Positions 16,569 through 26,510 are shown, numbered from the stretch's first letter. The stretch is 64,000 nucleotides of DNA from Clostridia bacterium (GCA_910575405.1 CAJTER010000008.1:1-64000); one strand, 5' to 3'. Translations and numbers: made by a program. Notes: a model not told the origin generated them from the sequence alone.

Positions 16569-17390
16569 ATGCTGAAACAACAACTTGAAAACGTAAAAAA
16601 CAGCGCGCCGCTGGTTCACAATATTACCAATTACGTGACGGTCAACGACTGCGCCAATATCCTCCTAGCCTGCGGAGGCTCCCCCATTATGGCGGACGAT
16701 CCTTCTGACGCTGAGGAAATCACAGCCATCTGCGGCGGGCTGAACATCAATATCGGAACCCTCAATCAGAGAACCATTCCCTCCATGCTGGCCGCCGGGA
16801 AAAAAGCCAATGAATGCGGCCATCCGGTGCTGCTGGATCCGGTGGGAGCAGGAGCATCTTCCCTGAGGACTCAGACAGCCTTCCAACTGATGGAGGAAGT
16901 CCGCTTTGCCGCTATCCGAGGCAATAGTTCTGAAATCAAAACCCTAGCTCTGGGGGAAGGCACCACAAAGGGTGTTGACGCAGATATGGCAGATGCAGTT
17001 ACAGAGGATACTCTGGCAGGCTCAGCTGATTTTGCCAGAAAGTTTGCCGCAAAAACGGAAGCCATCATCGTCATTACCGGAGCTATCGACATTATCTCTG
17101 ATGCAAATACTACCTTTGCCGTACGAAACGGCCACCCTATGATGAGCCGCATTACTGGTTCTGGCTGTATGCTTTCTGCCCTGACAGCGGCTTACCTGAC
17201 GGCAAACCCGGATACCCCGCTTCAGGCCTGCCTGGCTGCTGTATGCGCCATGGGCCTTTGCGGTGAACGGGCCTTTGAGCGGCTTTCTTCCAGAGAGGGA
17301 AGCGCCAGCTTTCGGACTTATCTCATTGACGAAATGTTCAACCTGGATGGTGAAACATTAGAAAGAGGTGCAAAGTATGAAATCCTTTGA
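16569..17390 (+). CDS. thiM: Hydroxyethylthiazole kinase ThiM
   Basis: Phosphorylates the thiazole alcohol for salvage. 273 residues from the ATG at 16569 with AAAGAAAGG upstream. Family features: VHNITNYVTVNDCAN near the N-terminus, GGSPIMADDPSDAEEI, LLDPVGAGAS, and the catalytic ITGSGCMLSALTAA. The 3' end overlaps thiE by 14 bp. With no thiG, thiS or thiH in the window, thiazole may come mainly from salvage. Confidence 0.95.
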   Translation: MLKQQLENVKNSAPLVHNITNYVTVNDCANILLACGGSPIMADDPSDAEEITAICGGLNINIGTLNQRTIPSMLAAGKKANECGHPVLLDPVGAGASSLRTQTAFQLMEEVRFAAIRGNSSEIKTLALGEGTTKGVDADMADAVTEDTLAGSADFARKFAAKTEAIIVITGAIDIISDANTTFAVRNGHPMMSRITGSGCMLSALTAAYLTANPDTPLQACLAAVCAMGLCGERAFERLSSREGSASFRTYLIDEMFNLDGETLERGAKYEIL

Positions 17391-18024
17391 TGTAAAAAAA
17401 GCCATGCTGCTATATGCGGTGACAGATCGAACCTGGCTGGGAAATCAGAGCCTTTATCAGCAGGTAGAGCAGGCCCTTTTGGGCGGAGCAACCTGTATCC
17501 AGCTGAGAGAAAAAGATTTGGATCAGGAAGCCTTTTTTAAGGAAGCTCTTGAAATTAAGGAGCTGTGCCAGAAGTTTGATGTGCCTTTTATCATCAACGA
17601 CAATGTGGAGCTTGCTATAAAATGCGGCGCAGATGGAATCCACGTTGGCCAGAGCGACATGCAGGCCGGGAAGGTCCGCCAGCTTATCGGCCCGGACATG
17701 ATCCTCGGAGTTTCGGCCCAGACCGTAGAACAGGCACAGCTTGCCCAGGAAAACGGCGCTGATTATCTTGGCGTGGGAGCTGTCTTTCCCACTTCCACCA
17801 AGGAGGACGCAAGCCCGGTATCCTATGAAACGCTGAAAAAAATTGTGGGCAGCGTCTCCATTCCCATCTGCGCAATTGGCGGCATTCATAAAGGTAACCT
17901 TCTGGAGCTTTCGGGAAGCGGAATCGACGGAGTTGCCCTAGTTTCCGCCATTTTTGCCAGCAAAGATATCAAAGCAGAGTGCCGCAGCCTGCGCAGGCTG
18001 TGTGAAACCATGACAGGGAGGTAA
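17377..18024 (+). CDS. thiE: Thiamine-phosphate synthase ThiE
   Basis: Joins HMP pyrophosphate and thiazole phosphate. 215 residues from the ATG at 17377. Conserved QLREKD, INDNVELA, DGIHVGQSDM, GVGAVFPTSTK and AIGGI follow the family order of a TIM barrel. The start lies inside the thiM 3' end, implying translational coupling. Confidence 0.96.
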   Translation: MKSFDVKKAMLLYAVTDRTWLGNQSLYQQVEQALLGGATCIQLREKDLDQEAFFKEALEIKELCQKFDVPFIINDNVELAIKCGADGIHVGQSDMQAGKVRQLIGPDMILGVSAQTVEQAQLAQENGADYLGVGAVFPTSTKEDASPVSYETLKKIVGSVSIPICAIGGIHKGNLLELSGSGIDGVALVSAIFASKDIKAECRSLRRLCETMTGR

Positions 18025-18030
18025 CTGGAA

Positions 18031-18816
18031 ATGAAAAAAGTCCTCACCATTGCGGGCTCTGACTGCAGCGGCGGCGCCGGAATCCAGGCGGACATCAAAA
18101 CCATTACGGTTCACAATATGTACGCCATGAGCGCCATTACCGCCCTCACAGCCCAGAACACCACGGGAGTCTACGGCGTAGCGGATACAGAGCCTGCATT
18201 TCTCGCCCAGCAGCTGGACGCTGTATTTACGGATATTGTGCCGGACGCTGTAAAAATCGGCATGGTATCAAACGGCGACATCATCCGCATCATCGCCGAA
18301 AAACTGCAGGAATACAAGGCCAAAAATATCGTTGTCGATCCGGTGATGATTTCCACCAGCGGTAGCCGGCTCCTGTCAGAGGAAGCGCTGGACGCTCTCA
18401 CAGGCCGCCTCCTTCCCATAGGTACGATTATCACCCCCAACATCCCGGAAACCCAGGTTTTATGCGGCTTTTCAGTTCATACAAAGGACGATATGCGCCG
18501 GGCGGCAGAGACCATCGCCAAAAGACTGGATTCTGCCATCCTCGTGAAAGGCGGCCATCTGGAAGGCGCTGCCGCGGATCTGCTCTACACGGACGGAACT
18601 GCTTACTGGTTTGAAGAAGCCCGCGTTGACAACCCCAATACCCACGGAACCGGCTGCACCCTTTCCTCTGCCATCGCCTGCAACCTGGCTGCCGGGCGCA
18701 GCCTCTCGGAAAGCGTAAAAAGCGCAAAGGAATATGTGACCTGCGCCCTGCGGGACGGGCTGGATCTGGGAAAGGGCTCCGGCCCCCTGAATCATATGTG
18801 CAAAGCGGGGCAGTAA
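18031..18816 (+). CDS. thiD: HMP/HMP-phosphate kinase ThiD
   Basis: Performs the two phosphorylations that give HMP pyrophosphate. 261 residues of the ribokinase fold: TIAGSDCSGGAGIQADIKT, VVDPVMISTSG, and the catalytic NTHGTGCTLSSAIA. GGGAGG lies upstream of the ATG, 6 nt after thiE. Last intact gene of the thi operon. Confidence 0.96.
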   Translation: MKKVLTIAGSDCSGGAGIQADIKTITVHNMYAMSAITALTAQNTTGVYGVADTEPAFLAQQLDAVFTDIVPDAVKIGMVSNGDIIRIIAEKLQEYKAKNIVVDPVMISTSGSRLLSEEALDALTGRLLPIGTIITPNIPETQVLCGFSVHTKDDMRRAAETIAKRLDSAILVKGGHLEGAAADLLYTDGTAYWFEEARVDNPNTHGTGCTLSSAIACNLAAGRSLSESVKSAKEYVTCALRDGLDLGKGSGPLNHMCKAGQ

Positions 18817-18818
18817 TC

Positions 18819-19306
18819 ATGAAGGCTTCCTCATTTCTCCATTTCGCGGGTTTTGGCCTGAAGACTGTGCTTTTTCGCAAAAAAGATCCCATCCTGGGAA
18901 CCATCATCCTGACGGACAAGTGCAATCTGGAATGCCTTCACTGCTCGGTGGGCAATATTACGGCAGTTATCCACCCTTATCCGCAGCTCAAAAGGGAAAT
19001 GCAGCGGCTCTACAGCATGGGCGTGCGGATCCTCTTTTTCTGCGGAGGGGAAACCTTCCTTTGGCAGGACAGCGGCAAAACCCTGCGGGATCTGGTCATT
19101 ATTTGATCCAGAACACCTTTCCCACCCCATGCCACCAGTGCGTGGTCATGGAAAACGGGAAGCTCAGCATCTGCGGGCGCTGTATCGACGTGCCGGGGCT
19201 GTGCGGGCAATGCGGCTACTTCTTTGTGGCGGAATATACGCTGCTCTTTCGTGGGAACCCGAAAATTGTCCTGGAAATGCTGAAAACCTATTTGAAGTAT
19301 ATTTAA
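18819..19306 (+). pseudogene. Radical SAM protein with internal deletion
   Basis: The start, 2 nt after thiD, encodes MKASSFLHFAGFGLK and the radical SAM motif CNLECLHC (CX3CX2C), then FFCGGETFLWQDSGKTLRDLV. That frame stops at 19104-19106. A different frame continues QNTFPTPCHQCVV, then a Cys-rich tail CGRCIDVPGLCGQCG, and stops at 19306. The two parts look like the ends of one roughly 300-residue protein with the middle of the barrel missing. It cannot be an active radical SAM enzyme. Confidence 0.8.
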
Positions 19307-19352
19307 AGTGTAAGTGTATTGTATTGTATGTGTATTAAGGAGGAGCTTATTG

Positions 19353-20372
19353 ATGAGCCTGATTACCAACCTGACGAGAATGTGGCTGACCCGCTCAGTG
19401 AAGCCTTTTATCTTTAAAAACGAATACGATGAAGTCCTTCCCTTTGCGGACTGTGAAGGGCTGGGGCTCTATGTTCATATCCCCTTTTGCAGGAGCATCT
19501 GCAGCTTCTGTCCCTATTGCAAGGTGCTCTTTTCCCAGGAAGCATGCCAGCGCTATGTGGATTCCCTGCTGAAGGAAATTCGCATGACAGGCAGCCGCCT
19601 AACAGAAAAAAAGAAAGTCACCAGCCTGTATTTCGGCGGAGGAACGCCGGTTCTTGCCGCCCCTTGTCTGAATGAAATCATTGATACAATTAAGCGCTAT
19701 TTTATCATCACTGAAGGCATCGGCATTGAACTTCATCCCGACGATGTAACACCCTCTGCCCTGCGGATGCTGAAGTCCGCCGGCATCACGAAAATCAGCA
19801 TCGGCATTCAGTCCTTTGCGAAAAAATACCAAGCTGTCCTGGGCCGCAAACCCGTCCGGGCCGCCGCTCTGGCAGAGGTTCTTTCCCAGGCGCCCTTTGA
19901 AACCGTGTCCATGGATTTTATCTTCGCCCTTCCCTCTCAGACCTTTGAGGATTTGAAGGCCGATATTGACGCTGCCTTCCAAAATGGGGCAAACCATATT
20001 GCCATCTATCCTTTTATTGATTTTTCCTTTACTTCCAGCAAAGTTCCAGTTATGGGCAAAAAAGAAAAGCGCCGGCTGCTGGATCAAATTACCGCATACT
20101 GTATGAAAAAGGGCTATTCCCGCACTTCCATCTGGACCTTTTCCAGCCAGCCGGAGGCCCGCTATTCCTCTATGACCCGGGACAACTTCCTGGGATTCGG
20201 CTGCTCCGCCACAACCCTTCTGAAGAACCAGTTTAAAATCAATACCTTTTCTGTGGAGGAATCCTGCGCCAGGAAGCCTTCCCTGAGGAAATCAGACTGT
20301 AAGAAACGGGCTTTTACATCCTGCTTTGCCTGCGTGAGGAAACCCGTGGCTACGGCATCGTTCAAAAGGTAG
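19353..20372 (+). pseudogene. HemN-like radical SAM protein, C-terminus replaced
   Basis: From the ATG at 19353 (AGGAGG upstream) the protein matches the coproporphyrinogen oxidase-like family: HIPFCRSICSFCPYC (CX3CX2C), YFGGGTP, IGIQSF and TRDNFLGFGCSATT. After INTFSVEES near 20262 the homology ends, and the frame runs out of phase through a PadR remnant before stopping at 20372. The usual C-terminal HemN-type region is missing, so this looks like a deletion fusion. Confidence 0.8.
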
Positions 20373-20482
20373 AAGGCCTCACCCGGGGGGAAATCCGCAT
20401 CGCGCCGGGAACTCTTTACGGAAGTCTTTCCAAGATGGAAAAAGGCGGCCTAATCCGCTTTATACGGGAAGAAGAAAAATGA
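20264..20482 (+). pseudogene. PadR-family regulator remnant
   Basis: A frame offset from the HemN-like gene encodes RQEAFPEEIRL, a stop, then ETGFYILLCLREETRGYGI and GTLYGSLSKMEKGGLIRFI, the winged helix of PadR regulators. It has no start, an internal stop at about 20300 and ends at TGA 20480-20482 just after the wing, so both ends are lost. The next 100 nt, to the AraC-type gene's stop, show nothing assignable. Confidence 0.7.
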
Positions 20483-20582
20483 CGCTTCCCGGCTGGATAT
20501 GATGAGGCGGGTATTTCGAGGACGTGTAATCCCGCTCCTTGCCATTTTCTTTTTAATCCTCCTGCCTTTTGCTAAGTCCTCT

Positions 20583-22436
20583 TCACAAAACCGGCTGCAC
20601 CAGAGCTGCCTGAAGCCCTGCCCCCTGTATGGAAAACCTTATGTTCATTTGGCTTTCAATTTGTTCCATATGCACGTGGGTATACGGTTGTGTACACAAA
20701 AGCTGAGCCCATCCTGACGCAAGAGTAACCTTTTCTGGAAACCCCAGCTGGGCCATATAATTGAAAATCGAATTTTCATGGGACAGAGAATAATTTAGTA
20801 CCATATATCGCCCGGCCTCAAGGGACAGATGAAAGTCCAGGTTCAAAACATCCTGAAAGGAGCGGATGGCCTCATCTGTTTCGTGTATGCTGGCTTGCCA
20901 TGAGCACAGCCTCTGAATTTCATCGTTAAAATGAAAGGCAATGAGAACATAGGCCGCCGTCCCGCCCTGGGTTATCCGAAGGACACAGTAATTCCTGCCT
21001 CGTGAAAGAATCCTACCCTTTACAGCCGAAAGGATCCGGTATGCGTAATAAGAAGGCTTGCAAATCAGACCTGAGGTCAGACAGGCAGGCGTACCCTTCA
21101 GCACTTGCTCCGCGCTTCCCTGATCCCGCAGTCTGCAGAGGAGCTGCTCTCCGGAAAAAGCGGTTTCCTGAAAAACAGATACAACAGCGGCAATGGAGTC
21201 GTACCCGAAAAAGGCACGCTGCTGGGAATCGTTTTTCCACGTCATGCGGACCGGATAACCCTTTTCCCGAAGCTTATCAGCCAGGGCATTTTCTTCCCGT
21301 GAATTTTCTCGTGCGGGCAGAGACAAGTGAACTTCTGTGGCTGCCAGCTCTGAAAGCCTGCTGAACAGGGCTTCTCCCATAACCTGAAAATCCTCCAGTG
21401 TAATGACCACGGTCAGCCTGCGGTGGATCTCCGGGCCAAATTCTTTTTTGGGATTTACAAAGATGTCAAGCTGTCTGCGGCTTACGGCAGCGGTGCTTGG
21501 ATCCTGGGCACTCACAGCGGAAAGGCACCTGCTGATGCAAAATACGGCGGCATTAGGGGCAAGGGGCTCCATCTGAACCGGCCGGCAGTGGCTGAGGGTT
21601 TTGGGCCGATTGGTTTCCCTGTATTCCTGCGGGGAAAGCCGGAACCATTTTTTAAAAAACTTTTCATAGTACATGGTAGTGGAAAAACCACGCTCCTGGG
21701 CAATGAGGCTGATTTTTTTATCCGTTCCCAAAAGATCCAGGGCCGACATTTCCACCCGCGCAAAGCAGAGGAACTCCCGGAAGTTCATGCCAATATATTC
21801 CCGGATCAGATGGGACAAATAATAAGTGCTCAGATGCTCCTGATCTGCCAGCTGCTCTAAGGTAAGCTTGTTTGTGTGGTTTTCATAAACATAGTTGATA
21901 ATCCGGCTGACACGTTCTGTAATAACCGGGTTGTCGCCCTTAAAATTGACGATGCGCTGATCTTCAAAAGCAAACAGGTTAAAGTTCTCATTCAGGTATT
22001 CGATGATCCGCACCATCTGCTCAATGCACTTTTTCTTGTACTGGAAGGTTTTTTTCGTATAATCGCTGAGGGCACTGAGCATCATTTTCCGCAGCGCTTC
22101 CACTTTCCCATATAAATCCTGCTCTGCATAAGTCCGATGGCAGGCCTGGGGCAGATCCGGGAAATAGCGGGTAAAAAAATGATTGCTGAGCTGGATGATG
22201 GTCACCACATTTTCCTTTCCTGTGCTGTAAAGCCCGTGAACCTCATAGCTGCTGTTGGTAAAAATGTCTCCCGCCTTTAGATCATAACTGCCGTAGCCGT
22301 TTATCAGCTTTATCTCGCCGCTCAAAACGTAGACAAATTCCACATCCTTGTGGTAATGAAGCGGATATTCTTCGATCTGCGCGATTTGAATGTGGATGGG
22401 AAAATCATCTTCGAAAATGGTTTTTTCGTAGAACAT
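20583..22436 (-). CDS. AraC-family regulator with cupin sensor and long C-terminus
   Basis: 617 residues. An N-terminal cupin-like domain (about 1-110, PLHYHKDVEFVYVLSGE) is followed by a linker and the double helix-turn-helix at about 175-285 (LTLEQLADQEHLSTYYLSHLIREY). A further 330 residues resemble the glycosidase-like C-terminal region seen in some Firmicute AraC proteins that respond to sugars. A TATACT -10-like hexamer lies in the 204-bp gap upstream. No clear target operon is adjacent, because its neighbours are pseudogenes and a recombinase. Confidence 0.85.
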   Translation of the reverse strand: MFYEKTIFEDDFPIHIQIAQIEEYPLHYHKDVEFVYVLSGEIKLINGYGSYDLKAGDIFTNSSYEVHGLYSTGKENVVTIIQLSNHFFTRYFPDLPQACHRTYAEQDLYGKVEALRKMMLSALSDYTKKTFQYKKKCIEQMVRIIEYLNENFNLFAFEDQRIVNFKGDNPVITERVSRIINYVYENHTNKLTLEQLADQEHLSTYYLSHLIREYIGMNFREFLCFARVEMSALDLLGTDKKISLIAQERGFSTTMYYEKFFKKWFRLSPQEYRETNRPKTLSHCRPVQMEPLAPNAAVFCISRCLSAVSAQDPSTAAVSRRQLDIFVNPKKEFGPEIHRRLTVVITLEDFQVMGEALFSRLSELAATEVHLSLPARENSREENALADKLREKGYPVRMTWKNDSQQRAFFGYDSIAAVVSVFQETAFSGEQLLCRLRDQGSAEQVLKGTPACLTSGLICKPSYYAYRILSAVKGRILSRGRNYCVLRITQGGTAAYVLIAFHFNDEIQRLCSWQASIHETDEAIRSFQDVLNLDFHLSLEAGRYMVLNYSLSHENSIFNYMAQLGFPEKVTLASGWAQLLCTQPYTHVHMEQIESQMNIRFSIQGAGLQAALVQPVL

Positions 22437-22577
22437 GGGAAATGCCCCCTTTGCCTTTAATGGGTATAGTATATCATACTTTTCTGTACAAAGGATGGCT
22501 GAATTTCAACGCCTTTATAAGTATGTAATTCTTTTCGGGAAAGGTCTTTCCGATGATGCCATTTCAACCTGTATTTT

Positions 22578-22620
22578 AAAATCTGCACCCGGCGCAAGTT
22601 GATTTCCAGGTGCAGATTTT
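22578..22620 (-). terminator. Strong hairpin terminator after the recombinase gene
   Basis: A perfect 12-bp inverted repeat, AAAATCTGCACC (22578-22589) and GGTGCAGATTTT (22609-22620), with A/T tracts on both sides, 20 nt downstream of the recombinase stop. Confidence 0.8.
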
Positions 22621-22640
22621 GTCAGCTGCAGTATGTTCGT

Positions 22641-23249
22641 TTACAATGCTATCTCAGCCCGATACTCCTTTGCCCACTTTAAAAAAGTAGTCTGAGATGT
22701 GCCAAGAGATGTAGCGGCCGTTTTGGAATTCACTCTTCCGCTGGACCAGTGCTGGTAAATGTCCAAAAACTCCACCGGCTGCTGCTTGGCAGGTCGGCCG
22801 AATTTTACGCCCCGCTTTCTTGCAGCTCGAATGCCTTCCTCCTGACGCTTTCTGATGGAGTCCCGCTCGGACTGGGCAACGTAAGAGAGCAGCTCCAAGA
22901 CAACGTCCACGATCAGGGTTCCCGTCAGGCTGGCATCCATCCTGGTGTCTAAAAGCGGCATGTCCAGGACTTTGATGTGGGCGCGGATCTCTTTTGTGAT
23001 GATCCGCCATTGCTCCAGGATTTCCTCATAATTTCGCCCCAGCCGATCGATGCTCTGGACGACCACAAGATCTCCTTCTTTCAATTGTTTTAACATGTTT
23101 CGATAAGCCGGGCGCTCAAAATCTTTTCCGCTCTGCTTATCCAGAAATAAATTGTTTTCCGAGATTCCCCAGTCAGACAAGGCAAGCCTCTGCCGCTGTT
23201 CATTCTGGTCTGTTGAAGACACTCGAAGATAACCGTACTCCTTTCGCAT
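22641..23249 (-). CDS. Serine recombinase, resolvase/invertase type
   Basis: 202 residues from the ATG at 23249, which has AAGGAGG with 8-9 nt spacing. The resolvase domain has GYLRVSSTDQN with nucleophile Ser 11, then QSIDRLGRN and YVAQSERDSIRKRQEEGI; the C-terminal DNA-binding part has GRPAKQQ followed by a helix-turn-helix. Such enzymes resolve cointegrates or invert DNA. No transposase or clear res site is nearby, so it may be a remnant of a mobile element or a domesticated regulator. Confidence 0.9.
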   Translation of the reverse strand: MRKEYGYLRVSSTDQNEQRQRLALSDWGISENNLFLDKQSGKDFERPAYRNMLKQLKEGDLVVVQSIDRLGRNYEEILEQWRIITKEIRAHIKVLDMPLLDTRMDASLTGTLIVDVVLELLSYVAQSERDSIRKRQEEGIRAARKRGVKFGRPAKQQPVEFLDIYQHWSSGRVNSKTAATSLGTSQTTFLKWAKEYRAEIAL

Positions 23250-23296
23250 AAATTGCACCTCCTTGTGACTTGTAGTACTCATTTATTATAACAAAT

Positions 23297-23950
23297 TTAT
23301 TCCATAATGTAACCGCCTTCCAGAGAAAATACGATTTCTTCACAGATATTTGTGGCATAATCGGCAATCCGCTCCAGATGGGCGGCTACAAAGGAAAACA
23401 TGATGGCAAGGCGCGTGTTCACGGAGTCCATAACTGCAATTTCCAGCTGCTCATCGTAGATATTCCGAAAGAGTTCATCTACCTCTTCATCAGCTTTCCA
23501 GACTTTGCGTGCCAGCTTCAAATCTCGATCCAGGAAGGCCCTTATGGCATTTTTCACCATACTGGCCGCCAGATCCGCCATTCGCGGCAGGTCGATGAGT
23601 TCCTGATAATATTCCTCATGCTCCATGCGGATGGCGTATTTTGCCAGATCCTCACAGTGATCGCCGATGCGCTCCAGATCCGTTACCATTTTCATAATGG
23701 AAATGCAGTAACGAAGATCACTGGCCAGAGGCGACTGGGTGGCAAGAAAGAGATAACACATTTCATTGATTTCATCGTCCATGTCATCGATTGCTTCATC
23801 ACCGTCAATAATCGACCGTGCCAGTTTCACATTTTGTTCTTTTATCGCTTGAATGGAATTTACAATCGCCACCTCCACTTTTTCCGTCATTTCTACCACT
23901 CTTTCATTAATCTGGAGCAGCTCATACTCCAGCTTTGGTCTTGGGGCCAT
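23297..23950 (-). CDS. phoU: Phosphate-uptake regulator PhoU
   Basis: 217 residues, two three-helix PhoU repeats; metal-binding E/DXXXD motifs appear as DGDEAIDDMDDEI and KADEEVDELF. PhoU links Pst transporter state to phosphate signalling. AAGGAGG precedes the ATG. Last gene of the pst operon. Confidence 0.95.
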   Translation of the reverse strand: MAPRPKLEYELLQINERVVEMTEKVEVAIVNSIQAIKEQNVKLARSIIDGDEAIDDMDDEINEMCYLFLATQSPLASDLRYCISIMKMVTDLERIGDHCEDLAKYAIRMEHEEYYQELIDLPRMADLAASMVKNAIRAFLDRDLKLARKVWKADEEVDELFRNIYDEQLEIAVMDSVNTRLAIMFSFVAAHLERIADYATNICEEIVFSLEGGYIME

Positions 23951-23991
23951 ATACTTCCTCCTTTATCTTTTTCCTGCTGCCTGGTTTTCCG

Positions 23992-24756
23992 TCAGCCGAA
24001 TCTTCCTGTAATATATTCTTCTGTCTTTGGATTTTCCGGATTTGTAAAGAGCCTTCTCGTATCCCCTGCTTCCAGTATCTCACCGGAAAAGAAAAATGCG
24101 GTTCGGTCCGAAATGCGCCCTGCCTGCTGCATATTATGGGTTACAATGATAATCGTATACTGCTTTGAAAGCTCCTGAATCAGGGCCTCGATTTTGGAAG
24201 TAGCTATTGGATCCAGCGCTGAGGTAGGCTCATCCATTAAAATCACCTCCGGTTCTACAGACAGACATCTCGCGATACAGAGCCGCTGTGCCTGACCGCC
24301 GGAAAGTCCCAGAGCCGATTTTCCCAGCCGATCTTTGATTTCATCCCACAGTCCCACCTGGCTCAGCGTCCGCTCTGCGATTTCATCCAGTTTTTTTCTG
24401 TCCTTTACCCCGTGAAGCCTGGGGCCGTAGGCCAGATTTTCATATATGGACTTTGGGAATGGATTTGGCTTTTGAAAGACCATTCCCACTTTTGTCCGCA
24501 GAGCGATGGTATCGTAATCCTTTCCATAAAAATCCTCTCCATCAAAGAGCAGCTTTCCCTCGATCCTGCAGCCTTCCACCAGATCGTTCATCCTGTTGAG
24601 GGAGCGCAAAAATGTCGATTTTCCGCAGCCGGAAGGGCCGATGAGAGCCGTTACGTCGTGTCTGTAGATGTCGATGTTCACTTTTTTCAAAGCCTGAAAG
24701 CTGCCGTAATACAGATCCATATCCCGGATTTCAAATACTTTTTCTTTTTCAGCCAT
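23992..24756 (-). CDS. pstB: Phosphate ABC transporter ATPase PstB
   Basis: 254 residues. Walker [10 protein letters not shown], signature [15 protein letters not shown], Walker [13 protein letters not shown], and the PstB hallmark [16 protein letters not shown]. It powers phosphate import through PstC/PstA. Confidence 0.97.
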   Translation of the reverse strand: MAEKEKVFEIRDMDLYYGSFQALKKVNIDIYRHDVTALIGPSGCGKSTFLRSLNRMNDLVEGCRIEGKLLFDGEDFYGKDYDTIALRTKVGMVFQKPNPFPKSIYENLAYGPRLHGVKDRKKLDEIAERTLSQVGLWDEIKDRLGKSALGLSGGQAQRLCIARCLSVEPEVILMDEPTSALDPIATSKIEALIQELSKQYTIIIVTHNMQQAGRISDRTAFFFSGEILEAGDTRRLFTNPENPKTEEYITGRFG

Positions 24757-24771
24757 GGTTTACTCCTCAAA

Positions 24772-25611
24772 TTATTCCTTTGTCAATCTCCTGCCGATAA
24801 AGCCTGCCAGCCAGTTGATCCCAAGTACAATGAGGATCAGCAGCGCTGCGGTGGCATATGTCTTTTCCTGTGAAAGTCCCTCCGATGCCAGCATATAAAG
24901 GTGCAGGGACATGGTTCTGGTGGAATCGAAGATAGAAACGGGAAGCTTCAGAGAGCCTCCCACGGTCAGCATCACAGCCGCTGTTTCTCCGATGGCCCGC
25001 CCGATTCCCAAAATCAGCCCTGTCAAAATTCCGGATCTACAGCAGGGGAGGATGACCTTCACCACTGTCTGCCATTTTGTAGCTCCCAGTGAAAGGCTTC
25101 CCTCCCGGTAAGCACCTGGAACGGTTTTCAGTGCTTCCTCTGTCGAACGGATCAGGGTTGGCAGGATCATCATAGAAAGGGTTATGCCTCCAGCGATAAC
25201 CGACCATCCCATTCCCAAAAATACTACGAAAAAAGCAAAACCAAAGAGGCCAAAGATAATGGAAGGGATTCCCGCCAGGACTTCTGTAAAAAAGCGGATG
25301 ATATGAACCAGCCGCCCTTTTCCTGCATATTCGGAAAAATAAACGGCCGCGGCAACACCCAGGGGCATTGCAATCAGAACTGAGGTCAAGGTCACATATA
25401 CCGTTCCTATGAGAACTGGGAAAATGCCGCCCTCCTTTCCCATGTTTTCCGGTGATTCTGCCAGAAATTTTAGCGAAAGGTGGGGCACTCCCTTTACAAG
25501 GATAAAAAGTAAAAGCAGAGCCAGAATTCCCAGGGTGACAGCTGCCGCCAGCCTCACGGATCCAAAGAAGACTGCACTTTTTATGATTTTGTTTCCTTTT
25601 CTTTTCCTCAT
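24772..25611 (-). CDS. pstA: Phosphate ABC transporter permease PstA
   Basis: 279 residues with six predicted membrane segments and the EAA loop ALKTVPGAYREGSLSLGATKWQT. The start overlaps the pstC stop by 4 nt (ATGA). Confidence 0.95.
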   Translation of the reverse strand: MRKRKGNKIIKSAVFFGSVRLAAAVTLGILALLLLFILVKGVPHLSLKFLAESPENMGKEGGIFPVLIGTVYVTLTSVLIAMPLGVAAAVYFSEYAGKGRLVHIIRFFTEVLAGIPSIIFGLFGFAFFVVFLGMGWSVIAGGITLSMMILPTLIRSTEEALKTVPGAYREGSLSLGATKWQTVVKVILPCCRSGILTGLILGIGRAIGETAAVMLTVGGSLKLPVSIFDSTRTMSLHLYMLASEGLSQEKTYATAALLILIVLGINWLAGFIGRRLTKE

Positions 25612-26510
25612 ACTGCACCCCCAAACCGTTTCATTACAGCAAGTGCTATGCTGTTTAAAATTACAATCAGGATAAACAATACAATTCCGATTGCAAAGAG
25701 CGCGCTCTGATGCTCCGGGCCTGCATAGGACATTTCCATAGCAATGGTTCCCGTCAGTGTTGCCGCTGGATCCAGAGGCCCTGTTGGAACTTTGGGCACA
25801 TTTCCGGTAATCAGAAGCACTGCCATGGTTTCTCCTACCGCTCTTCCCATTGCCAGAATCACGGAAGAGAAAATACCGGATTTTGCTGCTGGCACCAGAA
25901 CCTTTGTAATGGTCTCCCGCCGGTCTGCTCCCAGGGCAAGAGATGCTTCGCGAAACTCAAGGGGCACTGCCCGAATCGCGTTTTCCGACATGCTGACAAT
26001 GGTTGGCAGGATCATAATCCCCAGAACAAAAGCTCCTGCCAGGACGCTGAAGCCGCTGGCCGGTACATCCGGATCGATTTTCTGAACTGCAGGCAGCAGC
26101 CAGTCCCGAATTGCGGGCACAATAATCGCGAGCCCGAAAAATCCATACACCACAGAGGGGATCCCTGCCAAAAGCTCAATTGCAGATTTTAAAAGCTTTG
26201 CCCACCGCTCCTTTGCCATTTCTGCCAGAAAAACAGCACATCCGATTCCTGCCGGGACGCCCAAAATCAGCGCTCCGGCTGTTACCTCAAGGGTGCCTGC
26301 AATCAAAGGAAGGATTCCATATTCTCCATTGACCGGACTCCAGTCCATACCGAAAATAAAATTCAGCGGTCCGTAGCTCCTCAAAACCGAGTATCCGGAG
26401 CTGAAAATAAAAAGGGTAATCAGCGCTACAGCTGTGACAGAGCCGGCGGCGCAAAGGAACAGGGCTTTTTCAATTATCGTTTCTTTTACTTTCAAACTCT
26501 TGCCTCTCAT
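25608..26510 (-). CDS. pstC: Phosphate ABC transporter permease PstC
   Basis: 300 residues with six predicted segments and the EAA loop AIRAVPLEFREASLALGADR. The start overlaps the pstS stop by 4 nt. It forms the heteromeric phosphate channel with PstA. Confidence 0.95.
   Translation of the reverse strand: MRGKSLKVKETIIEKALFLCAAGSVTAVALITLFIFSSGYSVLRSYGPLNFIFGMDWSPVNGEYGILPLIAGTLEVTAGALILGVPAGIGCAVFLAEMAKERWAKLLKSAIELLAGIPSVVYGFFGLAIIVPAIRDWLLPAVQKIDPDVPASGFSVLAGAFVLGIMILPTIVSMSENAIRAVPLEFREASLALGADRRETITKVLVPAAKSGIFSSVILAMGRAVGETMAVLLITGNVPKVPTGPLDPAATLTGTIAMEMSYAGPEHQSALFAIGIVLFILIVILNSIALAVMKRFGGAV

Noticed and set aside
20499-20717. Small plus-strand membrane-like frame (72 residues)
   Set aside because: Most of it is antisense to the AraC-type gene and it has no ribosome site; its hydrophobic start may be chance or decayed sequence.
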